A DNA stretch of 64,000 bases from an uncultured Victivallaceae bacterium (GTDB taxonomy: Bacteria; Verrucomicrobiota; Lentisphaeria; Victivallales; Victivallaceae). Under the pieces are notes generated by a model. It worked only from the letters and a program-made list of their open reading frames with translations. It was not told where the DNA came from and did no database searches. Location: NCBI GenBank assembly GCA_944389925.1, contig CALXOD010000067.1, positions 1 through 64,000 on the forward strand, given 5' to 3'. This document shows positions 58,763-64,000 of this stretch, piece after piece. The position numbers were made by a program, and so were the translations under genes. How positions within the stretch are numbered: the stretch's first letter is position 1; each line of letters starts with the position of its first letter.

Positions 58763-58862
58763 AAAAAAAGATGACTTCTCCGCCTTGCGGCGCAGAAGTC
58801 ATCAGCTGTATTTTGCAGCGGTTCCGAATTAAAAATTCGCGGGAGAACCTCATTCCCTTTGA
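58763..58862 (-). ncRNA. Fluoride riboswitch (crcB motif) with terminator expression platform
   Basis: On the minus strand the RNA runs from about 58862. P1 is GGGA/UCCC enclosing AUGAGGUUC. An optional stem CGAAUU/AAUUCG follows, then A-A-C-C, P3 GCUG/CAGC, then UGAUGACUUCUGC. The loop GAGGU can pair with ACUUC as the fluoride-site pseudoknot. Order and residues parallel the known crcB aptamer from Thermotoga petrophila. GAUGACUUCU is also the left arm of a terminator (arms at 58794-58803 and 58770-58779, inner stem CGCC/GGCG) followed by seven U. Fluoride binding would therefore switch the antiporter gene on. Identified by eye, not by a covariance model. Confidence 0.8.
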
Positions 58863-58866
58863 GCGT

Positions 58867-58896
58867 ACAATACTGTTGTTTATGAAAAAATGCCAG
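58867..58896 (-). promoter_or_regulatory. Candidate promoter of the riboswitch RNA
   Basis: On the minus strand CTGGCA, 18 bases, TATTGT. The predicted start, about seven bases beyond, is near 58860, exactly at the 5' edge of the aptamer's P1 stem. Confidence 0.5.
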
Positions 58897-58914
58897 TTTT
58901 TTTCGGCAATAATC

Positions 58915-58948
58915 TTGAGTTTTCTTCGTTTTCCACTTACAGTGGAAA
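58915..58948 (+). promoter_or_regulatory. Candidate macAB promoter with overlapping operator dyad
   Basis: TTGAGT (58915-58920), 17 bases, TACAGT (58938-58943). An 8-bp dyad TTTCCACT-tac-AGTGGAAA (58930-58948) covers the -10 box, where a repressor would block polymerase. The promoter lies back-to-back with the riboswitch promoter. Confidence 0.5.
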
Positions 58949-58990
58949 TAACGTATATATTTTTGGGCAGAGTAGCGAAGAGGAGTAAAT

Positions 58991-60232
58991 ATGGCTGTCT
59001 GGCGAAAGATTGGCGTTATAGTGGTTGTCGCCGTCCTGGTGGGGGGGGGATGGTACTGGTGGCAGGAACGGCAGAGTCGTGCCGGGGAGCAGGTGCAGTA
59101 CAAGACGGTCAATCTTCAGCGACGCGACCTGATTGACGCCATTTCCGCCACCGGCACCATCGAACCGGAAGAACTGGTGGATGTTGGTGCTCAGGTCGGG
59201 GGAATGGTGGCGAATTTCGGCACGGACGTGGATGGGAAGACCATCGACTACGGGTCGAGTGTCAAGGCCGGTATGGTGCTGGCTCGGATCGACGATTCTC
59301 TCTATACCGCGGAATTGCGGCAATGTGAGGCGCAGCTGGCACAGGCCAAGGCCAATTTGCTCAGCGCCGAGGCGGCCTTAAAACAGTTGTATGCAAAACA
59401 GGAACTGGCCAAGAGCAATTTCGCGCGGGCGGAACAGCTGCGCCCGAGTGGTGCGGTTTCCCAGTCCGATTATGACACCAGCAAGGCTGAACTGGATGTC
59501 GCTGTCGCTGATATTGCCGCTGGTGCCGCCGCGATTGAACAGGCCAAGGCGGAGATCGCCAGCGCTGAAGCCGCCCGAGACCGGGCGCAGCGCAATTTGG
59601 GATATTGCACGATTTCCTCGCCGGTGGATGGAGTGATCATCGACCGGCAGGTGAATGTGGGGCAGACGGTGATTTCGAGCATGAGCGCGCCGAGTCTGTT
59701 TCTGATCGCCAAGGATTTGAAGCGTATGCAGATCTGGGTGGCGGTCAATGAGGCGGATATCGGGCGGATTCAGCCGGGCCAGCGGACGGTTTTCACGGTT
59801 GACACGTTTCCGGGGGAAACCTTTCAGGGAATCGTCAGCAAAGTCCGGTTGAATGCGTCGATGTCGCAGAACGTAGTCACCTATGTCGTGGAAGTGACGA
59901 CCGACAACTCCAGCGGCAAGTTGCTGCCGTACTTGACCGCTTCGGTCAAATTCGTCATCAATGAGCGGAAACAGGTACTCGCCGTTCCCAATGCTGCGTT
60001 GCGGCTGCGACTCGGCGACGAAGAACCCGGTAACGCCGTCTGGGTACTGGACGACAACGGTCCACGCCGGGTCACGGTTGAAACCGGGTTGAATGATGGC
60101 ATTTTTACGGAGATTTCGGGAGAAGGTCTTGACGAAAATGCCCGGGTCATTACCGGGGTCTCCGCCGTAGAAACCGGTTCAGAGCCGCAGTCGAAGAATC
60201 CGTTCCTGCCCACGCCGCCGAAACGCCGCTGA
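58991..60232 (+). CDS. macA: Periplasmic adaptor of a tripartite efflux system, MacA/HlyD family
   Basis: A 413-residue protein with one N-terminal membrane anchor (about residues 7-26). It has a split lipoyl domain ('ISATGTIEPEELVDVGAQVGGMV' and 'YCTISSPVDGVIIDRQVNVGQTV'), a long coiled-coil hairpin (about residues 100-205, heptads of Ala/Glu/Lys) and beta-barrel/membrane-proximal domains. It links an inner-membrane transporter to an outer-membrane channel. The MacB-type ABC subunits follow in the same operon, 16 bases downstream. AGGAG lies seven bases before ATG. Confidence 0.9.
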   Translation: MAVWRKIGVIVVVAVLVGGGWYWWQERQSRAGEQVQYKTVNLQRRDLIDAISATGTIEPEELVDVGAQVGGMVANFGTDVDGKTIDYGSSVKAGMVLARIDDSLYTAELRQCEAQLAQAKANLLSAEAALKQLYAKQELAKSNFARAEQLRPSGAVSQSDYDTSKAELDVAVADIAAGAAAIEQAKAEIASAEAARDRAQRNLGYCTISSPVDGVIIDRQVNVGQTVISSMSAPSLFLIAKDLKRMQIWVAVNEADIGRIQPGQRTVFTVDTFPGETFQGIVSKVRLNASMSQNVVTYVVEVTTDNSSGKLLPYLTASVKFVINERKQVLAVPNAALRLRLGDEEPGNAVWVLDDNGPRRVTVETGLNDGIFTEISGEGLDENARVITGVSAVETGSEPQSKNPFLPTPPKRR

Positions 60233-60248
60233 ACCGGGGAGGCACAAG

Positions 60249-60964
<716 letters not shown>

Positions 60965-60968
<4 letters not shown>

Positions 60969-62311
60969 GATTGGGATCTTCCTTTACGGTGGCGCTTCGA
61001 GCCCTGGCCCGTAATCCGGGACGAGCGGCATTGACCATGCTGGGGATCATTATCGGTATTGCCGCGGTGATCACCCTGATGGAACTGGGGGCCGGATCTG
61101 CGGAGTCCATCCGCAGCAATATTGAGACCATGGGGGCCAGTACCATTCTGGTTTTTCCGGGGGCGGCGCGCAGCGGCGGAATCAGCATGGGGTCGGGGAC
61201 CAGCATGTCGTTGACTCCTGATGACTATCAGGCGTTGTTGCGGCGTTGTCCGCATGTGGAGGCGGCGGTGCCGATTGTAAACGCCCGGGGACAGGTGATT
61301 TTTGAAAATCAGAACTGGACGCCCAACTCCATGGTGGGAACTGCTCCGGAATATCTGGATGTGCGCGGCTGGACCATGGAGGAGGGGGAAATGTTCAACG
61401 ACCGACAGGTGCAGAGTTCGGCCACTGTCTGTGTCGTGGGAAAGACGATTGTGCGTGAACTGTTCAACGGCCGGTCGCCGCTCGGATCGGAAATTCGGAT
61501 CAAGAACGTCAACTTCCGGGTGATCGGCGTGCTCGCCTCCAAGGGCGCGAATATGATGGGATTCGACCAGGACGATGTGATCATCGCCCCTTGGACGACC
61601 ATTCGCCAGCGGGTGGCGGGGTCGCGAACTTCCAGCGGGACTTCCTCCACGTCGGAAATCTCCACCAACAGCGTTTATCCGGGGGATTCAAGTCTTTATC
61701 CGCCACAATCGGAAAAGTTTGAGGAAAATTACCGCTGGAGTCCACGTTTCGTATATGTCGACCAGATTCTGCTCAAGGCCTACTCTCCGGACGAAGCGTC
61801 CAAGGCTATGGATGAGATTGAGGCGGTATTGCGGGAGCGGCACCGTCTCGAGCCGGGCATGGAGAATGATTTCCGGCTCCGCAGTTCAGCGGAAATGCTG
61901 AAGATGTTGACCGAGACCACGACATTGATGACGAATCTCCTGCTGGGGGTGGCGTTGTTGTCGCTGGTGGTCGGCGGCGTGGGGATTATGAACATCATGC
62001 TGGTGTCGGTGACCGAGCGCACCCGGGAAATCGGATTGCGTATGGCGGTGGGAGCACGGGCGCGTGACATTCTCCGGCAGTTCCTGATTGAATCAATCGT
62101 TTTGTGTCTGGCGGGCGGATTGATTGGAATTCTGCTCGGGCACGGTGCGGCATTGTTTCTGCGCTATTATCTGGGGTGGCCGGTGATCGGTTCGGTGCAG
62201 GCGGTGCTGGCGGCGATGACGGTTTCGGCGTCGGTGGGGATCGTGTTCGGTTTCTATCCGGCCTGGAAGGCGTCGCGGCTGGACCCGATTGACGCGCTGC
62301 GGTACGAATGA
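60965..62311 (+). CDS. ABC transporter permease, MacB/FtsX family
   Basis: A 448-residue permease with one N-terminal helix ('RAALTMLGIIIGIAAVITLMELG', about residues 18-40). A large periplasmic MacB-type domain (about 50-320) is rich in Ser/Thr near its middle. Three C-terminal helices follow, with 'GGVGIMNIMLVSVTERTREIGLRMAVGARARDILRQFLIESIVL' and 'FGFYPAWKASRLDPIDALRYE', all diagnostic of MacB. Together with the adaptor and ATPase it would export an antibiotic, peptide or lipid-like substrate; no outer-membrane TolC-like gene follows in the window. Confidence 0.93.
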
Positions 62312-62374
62312 GAAAACTTACCTCCGCGGGCGCCCCGCAAAGCGGGTGCCCGTATGCCGGGGCAGGGAGCGACC

Positions 62375-63460
62375 ATGAGAAACGGTGGAAAAAATCAGGT
62401 GGTGCGTTATGCGGTGATCGGTTTCGGGGGAATCGCGGAGAACCGGATCGCCCGGGAGGGGTTTGCGCTGGACCGGCGGCGTTTTGCCCCTTTGCAGGGG
62501 GCGGTTCTGACCGGAGCCTGGAGCCGGAGCGACCGGCGGCGGAAGGCAGCGGAGGAGCTGGGATTATGCTGGTACGAGTCGCTGGAATCACTGCTGGCGG
62601 ATGAACGGTTGGATGCGGTTTTCATTGCGGGGAACAATGCCACTCATGTGCCATACGCCCTTCAGGCGCTGCAGGCGGGAAAACATGTGATTCTGGAGAA
62701 GCCCATGGGGGTTACGCTGGAGGGCGCAGAGGCGGTGACGGCTGCTGCGGCCGCCGCCGGGCTCAGTCTTTCCGTGGATCATATGATGCGCCGGAACGGA
62801 TTCAACCGGAAGGCAAGGGAGATGCTTATCTCCGGTGATTGCGGGGCGGTGCAGCATGCGGAATTTCATATCGCAGGCAGTTTCGGGAGACAACCGGAGG
62901 AGCGGACCACCTGGCGTTGTGCCGATCCGGAGGAGCTGGGAGGACCGATCGGCGATATCGGCAGTCACTGTCTGTATATGGCGGAATATCTGCTGGGATC
63001 GCCGATTGTCCGGATTGCGGCGGTTTATGAACCGAAGGTACTGCCGATGCCGGTGGAGGACGGTGCCCTGATCCGTTTTGAGCTGGCGTCTGGGGTACGC
63101 GGTGTGATCCGGGTGGCCTTTGGTGTGTCGTATGGAACTCCGGAAGAGATGCAGGATCAGCTGGGATATGAAATTTACGGAACGGTCGGAACACTTCGCG
63201 GATACGGGGTACTGGGGCAGTTGTCCGGACATGAGGACGAACCGCGACCGTTGCGGCTGGAGTTGAGCCGAGATGGGGAGCTGCTTCCCATCCGGCCGGA
63301 ACATACGGAAAACATCTATCGTCAGGTGATAGAGGAACACGCGGCTTCGATACGAAACGGGAATCCGCTTTCCGGGGAGGAGGGAGTGCACAATCTTCGA
63401 CTCTGCCTGGCGGCGCACGCCTCCGCCCGGCAGGGCGGCGTCTGGATCGATGTTTGTTGA
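62375..63460 (+). CDS. Gfo/Idh/MocA family oxidoreductase
   Basis: ATG 62375 after GGGAG; 361 residues. The N-terminal Rossmann domain has 'YAVIGFGGIAENRIAREG' and 'DAVFIAGNNATHVPYALQALQAGKHVILEKPMGVTLEGAEA', including the E-K-P that binds the nicotinamide. The C-terminal alpha/beta domain carries 'GGPIGDIGSHCLYMAEYLLG' with the D-x-x-x-H substrate-site residues. Members oxidise or epimerise sugars and inositols using NAD(P). The specific substrate is unknown. It follows the macAB-type operon by 63 bases and may be transcribed with it. Confidence 0.88.
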   Translation: MRNGGKNQVVRYAVIGFGGIAENRIAREGFALDRRRFAPLQGAVLTGAWSRSDRRRKAAEELGLCWYESLESLLADERLDAVFIAGNNATHVPYALQALQAGKHVILEKPMGVTLEGAEAVTAAAAAAGLSLSVDHMMRRNGFNRKAREMLISGDCGAVQHAEFHIAGSFGRQPEERTTWRCADPEELGGPIGDIGSHCLYMAEYLLGSPIVRIAAVYEPKVLPMPVEDGALIRFELASGVRGVIRVAFGVSYGTPEEMQDQLGYEIYGTVGTLRGYGVLGQLSGHEDEPRPLRLELSRDGELLPIRPEHTENIYRQVIEEHAASIRNGNPLSGEEGVHNLRLCLAAHASARQGGVWIDVC

Positions 63461-63561
63461 TGCGCCGTTCTGCGTCAATGGCTACGGTGACGGTTTCTCT
63501 ACATATCTGGCGGGGGGCTGGAGAGAATTTTGCATGGGTCAGGCGTGCGGCCGCGGATAAT

Positions 63562-64000
63562 TCAGAAAATCAGCGCGGGCAAACCGGAGGCGGTACGCCG
63601 GGTGTTTACATACTGACAGAGCGCGGGATCCCGGGCGATGAGTTTCAAGAGGGAGGACGGTGAATGTCCGGTCTTACCGGCGGTTGCTTTCAATTCCCAA
63701 TGCTGTTCTTCCAGATGGTCAAGCAGCCGCGCCACCCAGAGTGGGTAATCGGGATGATCCAGTGCGCAGCGCAGCCGGGGGAGTTCTCCGGCAGGATGCA
63801 CGCGCAGTGCCAGAGCCATGTTCAGGCGCAGTTTCCGCAGTGCGATCGCACGATTGCGGTGCTGACTGCGTTCGGAGCAATCAGTTGCCTCAATGCCGGT
63901 GGCGCGATGGCGAAGCCGGACGGCGGAGGCCGTTTTGTTGCGGTGCTGGCCGCCGTTTCCGGTTCCTTTGGTGAAGGTCATGACGCAAGCCGATGTCAGT
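63562..64000 (-). CDS. Release-factor-like (GGQ domain) protein, 5' end outside the window
   Basis: A GGQ-domain protein. 'FTKGTGNGGQHRNKTASAVRLRHRATGIEATDCSERSQHRNRAIALRKL' is the class I release-factor catalytic domain with G-G-Q. The ATG at 63981 lies within a conserved strand, and the frame stays open to the right edge, so the true start is probably beyond base 64000. The C-terminal extension (about 75 residues, ending K-A-T-A-G-K-T-G-H-S...A-L-I-F) is not part of RF1/RF2. Such short GGQ proteins act in ribosome rescue or on damaged ribosomes. It is convergent with the oxidoreductase gene, 101 bases apart. Confidence 0.75.
   Translation of the reverse strand, partial: LTSACVMTFTKGTGNGGQHRNKTASAVRLRHRATGIEATDCSERSQHRNRAIALRKLRLNMALALRVHPAGELPRLRCALDHPDYPLWVARLLDHLEEQHWELKATAGKTGHSPSSLLKLIARDPALCQYVNTRRTASGLPALIF

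Overview
The window is a gene-dense, GC-rich bacterial chromosome segment. It most likely comes from a Lentisphaerota (Victivallales-type) genome. The reasons are the many pseudopilin-like proteins that begin with (K/H/Q)-F-T-L-I-E-L-L and end in an H-x9-D-G motif, a GntR/LacI-type sugar-sensing regulator, a secreted heparinase-like protein, and Planctomycetes-Verrucomicrobia-Chlamydiae-style housekeeping clusters. The taxon is inferred from gene content only. I see no tRNA, rRNA, CRISPR array, insertion sequence or prophage.

Layout. 1-3.0 kb: minus-strand gspG-H-I-J-K type II secretion pseudopilin operon, with gspK cut by the window edge. 3.2-4.9 kb: two further pseudopilin-like genes. 4.9-15.7 kb: housekeeping genes (NIF3-like protein, M50 protease, xseA, fabD-fabG, prmC, paaK-like ligase, hrpB, APH-type kinase). 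15.7-19.4 kb: a 1218-residue secreted heparinase/propeller fusion. 19.5-23.3 kb: hisF, two pseudopilin-like genes, nagA. 23.5-33.7 kb: two translation operons, rpsP-khpA-trmD-rplS-rnhB (without rimM) and thrS-infC-rpmI-rplT-pheS-pheT-nadA. 33.9-37.9 kb: GntR regulator, pseudopilin-like protein and secreted propeller protein. 38.0-44.7 kb: a complete trpEGDCFBA operon behind an attenuator. 44.9-48.3 kb: two tandem phosphohexomutase paralogues and a HAD phosphatase. 48.5-53.8 kb: a probable surface-polymer modification module and a nitrilase-like lipoprotein. 53.9-58.8 kb (minus): PBP-dimerisation-only protein, MFS transporter, degenerate hybrid histidine kinase, cation/proton antiporter. 59.0-62.3 kb: macAB-type efflux system. 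62.4-64.0 kb: Gfo/Idh/MocA oxidoreductase and a release-factor-like protein running off the edge.

Main discoveries are regulatory. (1) The trp operon has a classical ribosome-mediated attenuator: a 16-residue leader peptide ending R-W-L-W-R, with four segments able to form 1:2, 2:3 and 3:4 pairings before trpE. (2) The antiporter gene at 58.76 kb is preceded by what reads as a fluoride (crcB-motif) riboswitch whose pseudoknot strand is also the left arm of an intrinsic terminator. (3) infC appears to start with AUU, the IF3-sensing start codon known from Escherichia coli. (4) Two operator families are visible: repeated TGATCAG around the GntR gene's own promoter, and an identical ATTTGCAAATGA upstream of two neighbouring genes. 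Two probable pseudoenzymes are also present: a phosphohexomutase lacking its catalytic serine and metal loop, and a hybrid histidine kinase lacking its phosphoacceptor His and Asp.
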